The notes under the pieces: model-generated
What the model was told of the DNA's origin: nothing
Seen by the model: only the letters and a program-made list of their open reading frames with translations
Database searches by the model: none
Assembly (NCBI GenBank): GCA_910577785.1
Contig: CAJTNT010000018.1
Span: forward strand, 1-64,000
Source: an uncultured Lachnospiraceae bacterium
GTDB taxonomy: Bacteria; Bacillota; Clostridia; Lachnospirales; Lachnospiraceae
DNA length: 64,000 nucleotides
Direction of reading: 5' to 3'
Position numbers and translations under genes: made by a program
Shown: positions 25,785 through 34,900 of the stretch, piece after piece
How positions within the stretch are numbered: the stretch's first letter is position 1
Layout of the letters: each line of letters starts with the position of its first letter

Positions 25785-26303
25785 ATGAATTATGCAAAAA
25801 TCAATAAAATAGATGTGGCCAATGGCCCAGGCGTACGGGTTTCGCTGTTTGTGTCTGGATGTACTCATCATTGTAAGGAATGCTTCAACCCAGAGACATG
25901 GGATTTTGCCTATGGGGAGCCATTTGGCGCGGCGGTGCAGGAAGAACTGCTGCAGGCGCTTGCCCCGCCCCAGATTGCGGGGCTGACCCTTTTGGGAGGG
26001 GAGCCGATGGAGCCAGAGAACCAGAAGGGTTTACAGCCCTTTTTGGCAAGGGTAAGGGAGCGGTATCCCCAGAAGACGATCTGGTGCTATACAGGATATT
26101 TATTTGACCGGGATTTGCGGGAAGGCGGGCGGGCATGGTGCAGTGTGACGGATGGGATCCTCTCCATGCTGGATGTGCTTGTAGATGGGGAATTTATGAT
26201 AGAGAAGAAAGATATTTCTTTGCGGTTTCGTGGTTCAAAAAACCAGCGGATTATTGATGTAAAAGAGAGCTTGGGAAGCGGAAGGGTAATCTGCCTGGAA
26301 TGA
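25785..26303 (+). CDS. nrdG: Anaerobic ribonucleotide reductase activating enzyme
   Basis: Radical SAM enzyme (172 aa) that installs the glycyl radical on NrdD. The cluster motif Cys26-x3-Cys30-x2-Cys33 (CTHHCKEC) and the SAM-binding GGEP are present, with the usual MNYAKI.K.D.ANGPGVR start. GAGGAGG sits ten bases before 25785; an ATG at 25776 is too close. The nrdD gene, normally adjacent, is not found in the window. Confidence 0.92.
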   Translation: MNYAKINKIDVANGPGVRVSLFVSGCTHHCKECFNPETWDFAYGEPFGAAVQEELLQALAPPQIAGLTLLGGEPMEPENQKGLQPFLARVRERYPQKTIWCYTGYLFDRDLREGGRAWCSVTDGILSMLDVLVDGEFMIEKKDISLRFRGSKNQRIIDVKESLGSGRVICLE

Positions 26304-26317
26304 ATTGAGGAGTGTGC

Positions 26318-27781
26318 ATGAGGGAAAAAAGAAGACGGAAAAGGCAGCGCAGGATTTTTTTGGGCAGTATGTTCGGCACATTGGCGGTACTGGCCGTGGC
26401 ATATTGCGGAGTTGCCATTTACTTTAACAGCCATTTCTTCTTCCGCACCAAAGTCAATGGTTGGAAGATTGGCGGCATGGACATGGAAGCAGCAGAAGAG
26501 AAGCTAGACAAAAGCGTAGAGGAATATTTGCTGACCATCTATGACAGGGATGGGGAGAAGCACCATATTTACGGAGAGGATATTGGGTGCAAATATGTGC
26601 CGGATGGCTCTTTGGAGAAATTATTGGAAGAGCAGAAGCCCTTGTTATGGATTGCAGAGGTTTTCCGCTCCAAGGATCATGAGGCGCCCATGCCCCTGGA
26701 TTTCCAGGAAGGGATGATGCAGGAGGCGGTTGCTTCCCTGGACTTTTTCCAGGAGGAGAATGTCCAGGATCCGCAGAATGCCAAGATTATACGGGAGGAA
26801 GACGGCTATCATGTGGAACCAGAAACAGAGGGGAACCGCCTGATTCAGGAAAATGTCCTCAAGAAAATAAAAGAAGCCGTTCTGGCAGGGGAATCTTCCC
26901 TTACTCTGACAGATGAAGATTACGCCAAGGCAGAGATTACCCAGGACAGCCCCCAGATTGCAGGGGTGATGGAGCAGATTGAAAAATACCAGAATGCAGT
27001 AATTACTTATGAGATCAAAGATTATGAAGAATCCATAGGCCAGGATAAGATCCTGGAGTTTATCCAGCTTGGGGAAGATGGGACAGTTTCCCTGAAAGAG
27101 GATGAAATCTCCAAATATGTGCAGGAATTGGCAAGCAAATACAATACGTATGCGGATATTAGGTCGTTTCGGACGTCTTCGGGCGACACGATACAGATCG
27201 GCGGCGGCGATTACGGCTGGATTGTCAACAAGGAGGCGGAAGCAGCACAGATTAAGAGCGACCTGGAAGGCGGCCAGCCGGTCAGCCGCGAGCCAGTGTA
27301 TTCCCAGAGGCCTTATGTGGCAGGGAAAGACGATATTGGGAATACGTATATTGAGATTGATTATACCAAACAGCATATGTGGTATTATGAGAATGGCGCG
27401 CTGGTGGCGGACACAGATGTGGTGACAGGCAATATCAGCCGGCATAACGGCTCGCCGGACGGCGTATTCAAGATTGTATATAAAGAAAGCCCGGCAGTGC
27501 TTAGGGGCGAGGATTACGAGTCAGATGTGACATATTTTATGCCATTTGCCTATAATGTGGGCATCCATGACGCTTCCTGGAGGAATGGGAGGTTTGGGGG
27601 AGACATTTACAAGTCCAGCGGCTCCCATGGATGCATCAATGCGCCGTTGGAGGTAGTGGAGAAAATGTTTGGCAAGGTAGAAGTGGGAACCCCTGTAGTG
27701 GCATACTATCGGGAAAAAGTGGAACTGACGGCAGAAAATGCCAAGATTTCCAATGCCTTTTCCTATGTAGAGAAGGAGTAG
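26318..27781 (+). CDS. L,D-transpeptidase with PG_binding_4 domain
   Basis: Membrane-anchored peptidoglycan cross-linking enzyme (487 aa). A basic N-terminus precedes one membrane helix (about 12-35). The 40-320 region fits the PG_binding_4-type domain with its internal repeat. The C-terminal YkuD domain holds SSGSHGCINAP with His437 and catalytic Cys439. GAGGA precedes the ATG at 26318, 14 bases after nrdG. It makes 3-3 cross-links or attaches proteins to the wall. No LPxTG-type signals. Confidence 0.9.
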   Translation: MREKRRRKRQRRIFLGSMFGTLAVLAVAYCGVAIYFNSHFFFRTKVNGWKIGGMDMEAAEEKLDKSVEEYLLTIYDRDGEKHHIYGEDIGCKYVPDGSLEKLLEEQKPLLWIAEVFRSKDHEAPMPLDFQEGMMQEAVASLDFFQEENVQDPQNAKIIREEDGYHVEPETEGNRLIQENVLKKIKEAVLAGESSLTLTDEDYAKAEITQDSPQIAGVMEQIEKYQNAVITYEIKDYEESIGQDKILEFIQLGEDGTVSLKEDEISKYVQELASKYNTYADIRSFRTSSGDTIQIGGGDYGWIVNKEAEAAQIKSDLEGGQPVSREPVYSQRPYVAGKDDIGNTYIEIDYTKQHMWYYENGALVADTDVVTGNISRHNGSPDGVFKIVYKESPAVLRGEDYESDVTYFMPFAYNVGIHDASWRNGRFGGDIYKSSGSHGCINAPLEVVEKMFGKVEVGTPVVAYYREKVELTAENAKISNAFSYVEKE

Positions 27782-27822
27782 GAAGGCGATAGAAGTGAGA
27801 GGAGCGCTATAAGAATTTCATG

Positions 27823-27860
27823 GCAAGGTGGGAGAAACACTAATGTTTCTCCCACCTTGC
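27823..27860. terminator. Perfect 16-bp hairpin between convergent genes
   Basis: GCAAGGTGGGAGAAAC and GTTTCTCCCACCTTGC flank a six-base loop. The minus-strand methyltransferase stop codon (27840-27842) lies in the loop, so its last codons form one arm. It probably works as a bidirectional transcription end for the L,D-transpeptidase and the methyltransferase, although no long T-run is present. Confidence 0.6.
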
Positions 27861-28700
27861 GGTTGCGCCGCAGGGGAGGATCAGGCCGCTGGAAGAAACT
27901 GGCAGGCCGATCTCCTGTGCGTCAACGTGTCCGTGGAACTGGCGCAGCGCTGTGCCGAGCATATAGGCGAGTACGGCAGGCTGCAGGCCGGTGGTATAAG
28001 AGTTGACAAGGAAGAACAGGGGGCGCTTGGAGAGAAGGCGCGTACAGAGCCGGATTAAGGGATAGATGGCACTTTCCAGCTTCCAGGTCTCCCCTTTGGG
28101 TCCCCGGCCATAAGAAGGCGGATCCATGATAATCGCTTCGTATTGGTTGCCGCGGCGGATTTCCCGTTCCACGAATTTCATGCAGTCATCCACAATCCAG
28201 CGGATGGGCGCCTCGGACAGCCCAGATACGGCAGCGTTTTCGCTTGCCCAGCTTACCATGCCCTTAGAGGCGTCCACATGGGTAACGCTGGCTCCAGCAG
28301 AGGCTGCAGCGAGGGTGGCGCCGCCAGTATAGGCGAAGAGGTTCAGCACCTTGATGGGGCGGTGTGAGTTTTTAATCTTTTCTATCATCCAGTCCCAGTT
28401 TACGGCCTGTTCCGGGAAAATCCCAGTGTGTTTAAAACTAAAAGGCTTCAGCTGGAACGTGAGGGAGCCATAATGGAGGTTCCACTGCTTGGGCAGGTCA
28501 AAGAATTCCCATTCCCCGCCGCCCTTCTTGCTGCGGTGGTAGTGGGCGTTTCTGCTCTCCCAGCCCGGATGTTTTTTTGGCGTGTTCCAGATGACCTGGG
28601 GGTCGGGGCGCACTAAGAGGTATTTATCCCAGCGTTCCAGCCTCTCCCCGGAGGAACAGTCTAAGACTTCGTATTCTTTCCATTGGTCTGCAATCCACAT
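27840..28700 (-). CDS. Class I SAM-dependent methyltransferase (RlmI/YccW-like)
   Basis: A 286-residue methyltransferase of COG1092 type, lacking the N-terminal PUA domain of full RlmI. It shows the SAM-binding motif VLNLFAYTGGATLAAA, the acidic loop HVDASKG, and MDPPSYGRG, a PPSY-type motif shared with rRNA methyltransferases. GAAAGGACCC upstream on the minus strand supports the start at 28700; the frame is open to 28787 but lacks a signal. It is divergent from lgt. Target RNA base unknown. Confidence 0.85.
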   Translation of the reverse strand: MWIADQWKEYEVLDCSSGERLERWDKYLLVRPDPQVIWNTPKKHPGWESRNAHYHRSKKGGGEWEFFDLPKQWNLHYGSLTFQLKPFSFKHTGIFPEQAVNWDWMIEKIKNSHRPIKVLNLFAYTGGATLAAASAGASVTHVDASKGMVSWASENAAVSGLSEAPIRWIVDDCMKFVEREIRRGNQYEAIIMDPPSYGRGPKGETWKLESAIYPLIRLCTRLLSKRPLFFLVNSYTTGLQPAVLAYMLGTALRQFHGHVDAQEIGLPVSSSGLILPCGATARWEKH

Positions 28701-28828
28701 AGATTTGGGTCCTTTCTGTGATTTGGTATAATTTTTATTTCCTTGCAAAATAGCAGAGGGTTGCGTATAATTGTATAGAACAGTCATTTTAGATTTTACA
28801 TGATAATAAGAAAAAAAGAAAGGAAAAG

Positions 28829-29590
28829 ATGCAGAAAATTATGATTAATGATATACACATTGGGTCGGTTACGTTGCATATGTATGGATTGATGATAGCG
28901 GTTGGCTATATGAGCGCTTTGCTGATCAGTGAACGCAGGGCCAGGAAGCAGGGGATGGATACGGACATCCTCTATGGGATTTTCTGGTGCGCTGTCCTAG
29001 GAGGAGCGGCAGGGAGCAAGCTATTGTTTTACCTGGTGAATATTCCGGATATTTTAAAGGATCCGTCAATGCTGCTGCAGTTCCAGAATGGGTGGGTGGT
29101 CTATGGGGGGATTATCGGCGGCGTGCTGGCAAGCTGGGGATACTGTCGCTACAAGAAGGCGGATTTTGTGCAGTACCTGGATCTGGTGATGCCTGCAGTG
29201 GCCTTTGCCCAGGGCTGCGGTCGCATCGGCTGTTTTTTTGCAGGCTGCTGCTATGGCCGGGAAACCGATTCCGCACTGTCTATCCAGTACTGGCAGTCAG
29301 CCTATGCGCCGAACGGGGTAAAACTGATCCCCACGCAGATTTATTCCAGTATCGGTGATTTTGCCATAGCCTTTCTTCTGATGGCCTATGCCAGGCGTAA
29401 GCCAGCCAAGGGCAAGGTGGCGGCGGGATACTGCATTTTATACAGCCTGGGGCGTTTCGTGATTGAGGCCTTCCGTAACGACTACCGGGGTGAAGTAGGG
29501 ATTTTCTCCGTCTCCCAGCTGATTTCTATCTTTATCATGGCTCTGGGGATCGGGCTCTTTGTATATGTTGGAAGGAGGAAAACTTCCTGA
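28829..29590 (+). CDS. lgt: Prolipoprotein diacylglyceryl transferase
   Basis: Membrane enzyme (253 aa) that adds diacylglycerol to the lipobox cysteine of prolipoproteins. The Lgt signature is visible (GCGRIGCFFAGCCYG), with the HMYGLMIAVGY opening, YGGIIGG loop, and the C-terminal RFVIEAFRND with the functional Arg/Glu. About seven membrane segments; normal length. AAAGAAAGGAAAAG precedes the ATG. A lipoprotein substrate candidate lies 2.7 kb downstream (32313). Confidence 0.95.
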   Translation: MQKIMINDIHIGSVTLHMYGLMIAVGYMSALLISERRARKQGMDTDILYGIFWCAVLGGAAGSKLLFYLVNIPDILKDPSMLLQFQNGWVVYGGIIGGVLASWGYCRYKKADFVQYLDLVMPAVAFAQGCGRIGCFFAGCCYGRETDSALSIQYWQSAYAPNGVKLIPTQIYSSIGDFAIAFLLMAYARRKPAKGKVAAGYCILYSLGRFVIEAFRNDYRGEVGIFSVSQLISIFIMALGIGLFVYVGRRKTS

Positions 29591-29683
29591 TTGTACGGAT
29601 GTTCAACTTCTATCGAAATAATTAGCTATCTGGCGTAAACGAATACCAAAAGATATATAATTTTTCTGGAAGGAGAAGCGGCT

Positions 29684-30468
29684 ATGAGTTATGATTTAAT
29701 CATTTTCGAAAAAAGTAATATGCCAACAGGCCGCACCGGTTTTCTCAACTGGTACGACAAAAAAATGGAATGTGACGATGGGCAGGATATTTCCTTTACA
29801 TCAGAAAAATTACAAAAGGCTTTTCATGCATTACGGAATATATTTTCACCTATAAATGGTTCATTTGCTCCGGGTAATAAAGTATTATCTGAAACTCCGG
29901 AAATGAAAAAATATCTTTGTGATTATTTTATAACGGAAGATATGATTTCCCTATCTTTTTCGTATTCCATAGTAGAGTTTGCATATAACACGGTTAAGCG
30001 GGCTGCATATTTTTGGATGTTGGTTTTTTTAACCCCAACGACAGCAGCTTTCCTATGTTTTTAGGTAATCGTTGTCCTATGCTTTTAGAGGGGCAATGGT
30101 TTCAGCCCAAAGAAATAGATCGTTTTGATAGCGTGAAAGAAAAGCTAAGCAGTATGACGGTGAAAAACCGCAGTTATTTATATGTAACAGACCAAATAGG
30201 AAATTATATTCAAGTAGGTGGGTATAAAGATTCTTTTACAGTAGAAAAACGAGTTTATATGACACCCACAGCTTATACTCATTGTAAAGCAGGTTATTGT
30301 GGTACGGGATATTCAAGTAATTTAAGCGCCATAATAATTGCCGGAAATAGTGTAAAATTAAAACAGAATCAGATACTGTCGAAATTCACAGTAGAACAGC
30401 TATTTCTGGATTTTTTTCAAAACGTAGAAACTGTTAGTTCTATTGAATGGACAGAAATGGATATGTAG
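29684..30468 (+). pseudogene. Frameshifted immunity-like hypothetical gene
   Basis: Two consecutive frames together give one protein of about 260 residues. The first (from ATG 29684) reads well to AAYF, then loses sense; the second frame picks up at 30013 with DVGFFNPNDSSF. One extra T in the five-T run at 30009-30013 would join them. The opening MSYDLIIFEKSN.P.....FLNWYDKKM resembles small proteins found beside polymorphic toxins as candidate immunity proteins; that is an inference. GC is clearly lower than in neighbours. It is either a decayed gene, phase-variable, or a sequencing error. Confidence 0.6.
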
Positions 30469-30525
30469 CTTAATTTCAATTCACTTCATAGAAGATAAAA
30501 AATTCTAGGAAATTCTGAAAAAATA

Positions 30526-30574
30526 TTGACAAAATATTATTTGGCAGAATACTATGAAAGGAGAGTCCTGCCAA
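30526..30574 (+). promoter_or_regulatory. Promoter with overlapping inverted repeat
   Basis: TTGACA (30526-30531), an 18-base spacer and TACTAT (30550-30555). TTGGCAG (30541-30547) and CTGCCAA (30568-30574) flank the -10 box as a perfect 7-bp inverted repeat, a layout typical of a repressor site or a 5' stem. Confidence 0.5.
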
Positions 30575-30596
30575 TAAGTGGACGTTCAAAAAGCGT

Positions 30597-30648
30597 TAGC
30601 GCCGCTGCGGTGGCGCTACATGCAAGGACTATGGCAACGTAGTCCTTG
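30597..30648. repeat. Tandem hairpin intergenic repeat
   Basis: Two stems in a row: TAGCGCC/GGCGCTA (30597-30618) and CAAGGACT/AGTCCTTG (30623-30648). On the opposite strand the layout matches the hairpin pair at 52469-52512. It lies in the leader of the 44-residue ORF. Confidence 0.5.
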
Positions 30649-30670
30649 AAATATTTTATAGGAGAATTTT

Positions 30671-30805
30671 ATGACACAGTTACCATTAGAATGGTGTAAG
30701 GAACATATAAGCGATTTGGCTAATATGGCAAGTGTTCTTTATCAAAAATATATTTCTGGAGAGAATTTTGCCGTCTATAAAAATTATAATCCCCCATGCC
30801 GATAA
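30671..30805 (+). CDS. Small 44-residue ORF, probable gene remnant
   Basis: ATG with AGGAG eight bases upstream (ATAGGAGAATTTT), reading MTQLPLEWCKEHISDLANMA and ending PPCR. It follows the promoter at 30526. It looks like the N-terminus of a longer AT-rich gene that was cut off by a rearrangement; no full domain is present. I do not recognise it. Confidence 0.4.
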   Translation: MTQLPLEWCKEHISDLANMASVLYQKYISGENFAVYKNYNPPCR

Positions 30806-30851
30806 CATGGTTAGGAATTGCTAAAAGAGATACAAGGGAGGTTATGAAATT

Positions 30852-31556
30852 ATGTTCACAATCAAAGCAGGTACAAGTACTTCCAAAACGGCAAATGGGG
30901 ATATTATTGTAGATATGGGCCAGGTTCTGCGCAATCTGTCAGGGGTTGAGCAGGACAAAGAAAAGAAGTCCCTTATGCAGCAAATCTTAGAACCCAAAGA
31001 AGTGGATGACAGCAGCCGGGATACCAAAAAAGCACTTCAGATCGCCAAGAAGATCGCCCGTGGGGAATCCGTCACCTCTCAGGAGAAAGCCTTCCTGATG
31101 CGCGTAGACCCCAAGCTTGCCCAAATGGCAGAACTGGCCAAGCAGCAGGGGGACAGGGTGAAGCACGCCCTGGAGTCTGCCTCATCCAAAGAAGAGCAGC
31201 AGACAATCATTATGCAGGCGTACCAACAGGTGACAGAATTTACAAAAGCGAACCCACAGTTTGGCATGCTGGTCGGAGAAGCCGTAAAAGCTGCCATTCA
31301 AAAAGCCCAAAAATCAGCTTCCAAGGAATCCCAGCCAGAGCAGCTGGCCACATCTCTCCCCGCCCAGGCTCCCCAAGAAGCGCCCACAGAGGCGGAAGAC
31401 AGGGCTTCCATCGACCCTGCCGCCCCTCAGTCAGACACATTCCCAGAGCCAGAGGACGCCTCTCTTCCCCAGCCTGCAAAACGGAATCCGCAGGATGCCT
31501 TAATGGATCAGTTTTTCCCAGAAGAATGGGTTTCTATGCTAAACTGCCAAAGCTGA
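30852..31556 (+). CDS. Hypothetical protein with helical core and proline-rich tail
   Basis: An unrecognised 234-residue soluble protein. The N-terminus (FTIKAGTSTSKTANGDIIVDM) is followed by a helical region rich in Lys/Gln/Ala (about 35-155) and a low-complexity acidic/proline tail (about 160-215, with alternating Pro, Gln and Glu). GGGAGG lies before the ATG. The next gene begins inside its last 31 bases, so the two are co-translated. No signal peptide or membrane segment. Role unknown. Confidence 0.65.
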   Translation: MFTIKAGTSTSKTANGDIIVDMGQVLRNLSGVEQDKEKKSLMQQILEPKEVDDSSRDTKKALQIAKKIARGESVTSQEKAFLMRVDPKLAQMAELAKQQGDRVKHALESASSKEEQQTIIMQAYQQVTEFTKANPQFGMLVGEAVKAAIQKAQKSASKESQPEQLATSLPAQAPQEAPTEAEDRASIDPAAPQSDTFPEPEDASLPQPAKRNPQDALMDQFFPEEWVSMLNCQS

Positions 31557-31965
31557 CCCTGTGGGGCTTTCGGTATTTTAAAAGCAAATTTGTAAGGACA
31601 GCCGTTTCCTCTTACCGGCAAACGATTTTTGGCAAAATATTGAGGAAGAACGACAATACGTTTACGGAAGACGCCGCCTCCAAACTGCTTTCGGCAATGA
31701 CGAATGACGAGGCTGTGATGGAAGAGCAGTATCTGGTGGCGCAGTTTCAGATTGCCAGCTTTTCGATCTGGCTGGTAGGCTCCATTGTATTTATGCTTGC
31801 TATAAAGCGGCGCGCAGCCTGTTCTTCAAAGCCTCCGAGCTTGTGGAGGAAGAAAAAGAAAACGGCAAAGCGATGCTTTCTGAGGAATTGTCCGTCATTT
31901 CCCTGCGGTCATCTCGCACAATGGACCATACCTTTTGCTGGCGTTCCTATCTCCATGATCATTAA
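31526..31965 (+). pseudogene. Frameshifted small membrane-protein gene
   Basis: From ATG 31526 the frame reads sensibly (LWGFRYFKSKFVRTAVSSYR, then a membrane segment IASFSIWLVGSIVFMLA) to about 31800, where it turns into basic nonsense. Adding one base there (CTTGCT/TATAAA) restores a good frame, YKAARSLFFKASELVEEEKE, ending at the stop 31963-31965; total about 146 residues. It is thus a single-base deletion or sequencing error. It overlaps the upstream gene by 31 bases and is probably a partner of it. Family unknown. Confidence 0.5.
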
Positions 31966-31974
31966 AGCAAAAGT

Positions 31975-32044
31975 GGCTATACGAATCGCTGCGGGAGCGC
32001 GTTTCTGTTGCGGCCTTCCCTCTTCCGCAGCGGCTCGTATGGCC
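31975..32044. repeat. Long palindromic repeat of the GCGTTTCTG family
   Basis: GGCTATACGAATCGCTGCGG pairs imperfectly with CCGCAGCGGCTCGTATGGCC. Inside lies GGGAGCGCGTTTCTG with CCTTCCC, the core shared with 22688-22728 and 48671-48730. It could terminate the preceding gene. The remaining bases to 32312 hold no gene I support. Confidence 0.55.
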
Positions 32045-32312
32045 ATGACTCCCATCCCCTCATGAATAGTATCCACTCACATATCCATCCCAGATAATTT
32101 TTCAAAAATCCCTGTTCATTTTCCAAAATATATGCTATACTCTCTTGTGAATACCCTAACCGCATCTGTCCTTCTGTGCAGCATGCCGTCCATTGATATT
32201 TGAGGCGGAACATCCCCCAAGTATAAATTGACAAGTATAGATGCATACGTGGATACCCACAGCAAATTTCATTTGCCATCAGTATATCATAAACTAATAA
32301 GGAGAATGTCGG

Positions 32313-33395
32313 ATGATACGTAAATCTATGTCAGTATTCCTATGTATTATATTCCTATCCAGCGCCCTGTTATGCGGCTGCTCTGGGGAAAATGCCGCAG
32401 CCGGCAATTCCCCGGCAGATACCCCCGTGGCTGCAAGCCCTCCGGCCAAAGCCTCTGAGACAGCGAAAGCCGACGCTTCCGCCAGCGGCTCTGCATCCAA
32501 GGAATCCAGCAGTTCCACAAAATCTGGGACTTCCTCAAAGTCATCCAAGTCCACTGACGCTAAAAAGTCGGCTAAAACACGCAGCAATAAGCCCAATGTG
32601 CTGACCCCGGAAGCCTCCGGGACGGATGTGCGCCAGAATGACTTTGCCATCATCGATGTTTCCAATGCTTCCGAGGGATATTTCATGACGCAGTACCTGG
32701 GCTCTAATCCCAAAGTGAAGCTCCGCGTCATCACCCCCAATGAGTTAGAATATTTCTATCTCCTGTCCGGACTGAATGTCTATGAGACTTTCCCGCTTCC
32801 ATGCGGTGACGGTACGTATGAGCTGCAGATTTTGGAGAACATTTCAGGCGACAGGTACGCAGTTGCATTTTCCACCAGCGTAGAGGTAACCATCACAGAT
32901 AAGTTCAAGCCCTTCCTCTACCCCAACCAATATGTCAACTTTGACAAGGACTGCCAGGCCGTGAAGCTGGGCAAGGAATTGGCAGAGGGGCTGACATCAG
33001 ACCTGGAAGTAATCGAAAGCGTATACCATTACATTACCACGAAGATTACGTATGACGATGAGAAAGCCGCCACGGTAGTCTATGGCTATCTGCCGGACAT
33101 AGATGATACGCTGCGGACAGGGACTGGCATATGTTTTGACTATGCCTCCGTGATGAGCGCCATCCTCCGCTCCCAGGGAATCCCCACCAAGCTGGAAGTA
33201 GGATATTCCGGGGAAGCATACCACGCCTGGATCAGCACCTTTGTCAAGGATGTGGGGTGGATCGATAAGATTATTGAGTTTGATGGGAAGGAGTGGACGC
33301 TGATGGATCCCACTCTGGCGGCGAATAATTCTAACGCAGCCGTAGAAAAGTACATTGGCGATGGCTCCAACTATGTTGTAAAATTTTCTTATTAG
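32313..33395 (+). CDS. Lipoprotein with transglutaminase-like domain
   Basis: A 360-residue surface lipoprotein. Signal peptide with lipobox LCGC and lipidated Cys23; a Ser/Ala/Lys-rich linker (about 25-95); a middle domain; and a C-terminal transglutaminase-like fold with Cys274 (GICFDYA), His304 (YHAWI) and Asp332 (LMDPT) as the catalytic triad. Bacterial members act as proteases or cross-linkers at the envelope. AATAAGGAG precedes the ATG. Lgt at 28829 would lipidate it. Confidence 0.88.
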   Translation: MIRKSMSVFLCIIFLSSALLCGCSGENAAAGNSPADTPVAASPPAKASETAKADASASGSASKESSSSTKSGTSSKSSKSTDAKKSAKTRSNKPNVLTPEASGTDVRQNDFAIIDVSNASEGYFMTQYLGSNPKVKLRVITPNELEYFYLLSGLNVYETFPLPCGDGTYELQILENISGDRYAVAFSTSVEVTITDKFKPFLYPNQYVNFDKDCQAVKLGKELAEGLTSDLEVIESVYHYITTKITYDDEKAATVVYGYLPDIDDTLRTGTGICFDYASVMSAILRSQGIPTKLEVGYSGEAYHAWISTFVKDVGWIDKIIEFDGKEWTLMDPTLAANNSNAAVEKYIGDGSNYVVKFSY

Positions 33396-33449
33396 AAGAT
33401 GTTATTTTAGAAGGTGTGAATTTTAGAAGATATTATTAAATAGAAAGAA

Positions 33450-33472
33450 CCCCTGCATTTTTACAGGGCTTT
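33450..33472 (+). terminator. Weak terminator-like hairpin
   Basis: CCCTG/CAGGG, a 5-bp stem with a T-rich loop followed by CTTTT, just ahead of the ribosome binding site of the PilC-like gene. It may partly separate the lipoprotein from the pilus operon. Confidence 0.35.
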
Positions 33473-33488
33473 TAGAAAGGAGAGTTCT

Positions 33489-34538
33489 ATGGGCAACAAA
33501 AAATTAGCGCCTCTGACCAACAAAGAAGCCGCCTCCTTCTGCTCGCAGATGGCCATGATCCTGAAGTCGGGCATTTCGTCCCTTGAGGGGGTCAGCATTA
33601 TGTTGGAGGACGCCAAAGATGCGGACGAGAAGGAGCTGCTGACGCAGATTTACGATTCCCTGATGCAGACGGGTATGTTTTACGATTCCCTGGAAGAGAC
33701 GGGGGTATTTCCTGGCTATCTGCTGCAGATGGTGCAGATTGGCGAACAGACGGGGCGTCTGGATGAGGTTATGAATTCCCTTGCGGAATATTACGAGAAA
33801 GAATCTAACCTGGCACAGACTATCAAGAATGCCATTACATACCCGTTAATTATGATTGTAATGATGATCCTCGTGATCCTTGTCCTGGTGACCAAGGTGA
33901 TGCCGGTATTCAACCAGGTCTTCCAGCAGCTGGGCAGTGAGATGACAGGCGTTTCCCGGGCTATCTTAGGCATGGGGGAATTTATGAACCGCTACGCATT
34001 TGTGTTTATTGCCATCTTTGTGGCTATCGTGGCTGGCGCCGTTTACCTGGTGAAGTCCGCACGGGGGCAGAAGTTCTTCCGAACGCTTGCCAACCGTTTT
34101 ACAGCAACACGCGCCCTTTCGGAGCGGATTGCAGCTTACCGTTTTTCCAGCGGCATGGCGCTGACCTTAAGCAGCGGCCTGACGCCAGAGGAATGCCTGA
34201 ACCTGACTTCCGGCCTGATTGAGCAGGAGGGCTTCCAGGGCAAGCTGGAAAAATGCAGGAAAGAAGTGGCAGACGGCGAGGATCTCTGTGATTCCCTGCT
34301 GGAAAATGGGATATTTTCAGGGGTTTACGCGCGTATGGCTGCCATTGGCTCCCGCACGGGCTTCCTGGATGAGGTGATGCGCCAGATTGCCGGGCAGTAC
34401 GAAGACGATATTGACACCCGGATTGCGGGGATGATTGCAACCATAGAGCCTACACTGGTGATCATTCTATCTGTGATTGTGGGCATTATCCTGCTGTCCG
34501 TCATGCTGCCCCTTATGGGCATTATGGCTGGGCTGTAA
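33489..34538 (+). CDS. Type II secretion/type IV pilus inner-membrane platform protein (GspF/PilC)
   Basis: A 349-residue platform protein on which the pilus motor acts. Two repeats of the T2SSF domain are visible (about 10-130 and 215-335; FCSQMAMILKSGISSLEGV and YRFSSGMALTLSSGLTPEE), each followed by hydrophobic segments near 120-145, 170-195 and 320-345, with the conserved G(E)QTGRLDEV and GSRTGFLDEV. AGAAAGGAG precedes the ATG. It starts an operon of pilin-like genes and a PilT-like ATPase. Confidence 0.9.
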   Translation: MGNKKLAPLTNKEAASFCSQMAMILKSGISSLEGVSIMLEDAKDADEKELLTQIYDSLMQTGMFYDSLEETGVFPGYLLQMVQIGEQTGRLDEVMNSLAEYYEKESNLAQTIKNAITYPLIMIVMMILVILVLVTKVMPVFNQVFQQLGSEMTGVSRAILGMGEFMNRYAFVFIAIFVAIVAGAVYLVKSARGQKFFRTLANRFTATRALSERIAAYRFSSGMALTLSSGLTPEECLNLTSGLIEQEGFQGKLEKCRKEVADGEDLCDSLLENGIFSGVYARMAAIGSRTGFLDEVMRQIAGQYEDDIDTRIAGMIATIEPTLVIILSVIVGIILLSVMLPLMGIMAGL

Positions 34539-34558
34539 GCCGGAATGGAGGCGTTGGA

Positions 34559-34900
34559 ATGAGACATCGGTTTGTAACGGAAAAGAGCAATTCTTACCTA
34601 AAAAATCTATTACTATCACTGGGCATTTTTGCAGCAGTGTTTCTGGCCTTCTGGCTGGCGGTATCCTCTGTTTCCAGCAGGACGGACGAAGAAGAGATGC
34701 GTACCTTACAGACGGCCGTCATGCGGGGGATCACCCATTGCTATGCCATTGAGGGGACGTATCCGAGCAGCCTGGATTACCTGAAAGAGAATTATGGGCT
34801 GATGTATGATGAAGACCGTTACTTTATTGACTACCAGCCCTTAGGCTCAAATTTAATGCCGGATGTGACGATTATCCCGAGAAAGGAGAGGAGGCAATGA
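34559..34900 (+). CDS. Pseudopilin-like membrane protein
   Basis: 113 residues: a basic N-terminus, one membrane helix (about 19-40) and a small soluble domain (TLQTAVMRGITHCYAIEGTYPSSLDYLKE), the kind of short domain seen in minor pilins. There is no classical prepilin cleavage motif with Glu5. GGAGGCG precedes the ATG, and the stop overlaps the next start by four bases (ATGA). Confidence 0.65.
   Translation: MRHRFVTEKSNSYLKNLLLSLGIFAAVFLAFWLAVSSVSSRTDEEEMRTLQTAVMRGITHCYAIEGTYPSSLDYLKENYGLMYDEDRYFIDYQPLGSNLMPDVTIIPRKERRQ

Noticed and set aside
31977..32279. 100-residue minus-strand frame
   Set aside because: It runs through a long palindromic repeat and the leader of the lipoprotein gene; no start signal or known motif.
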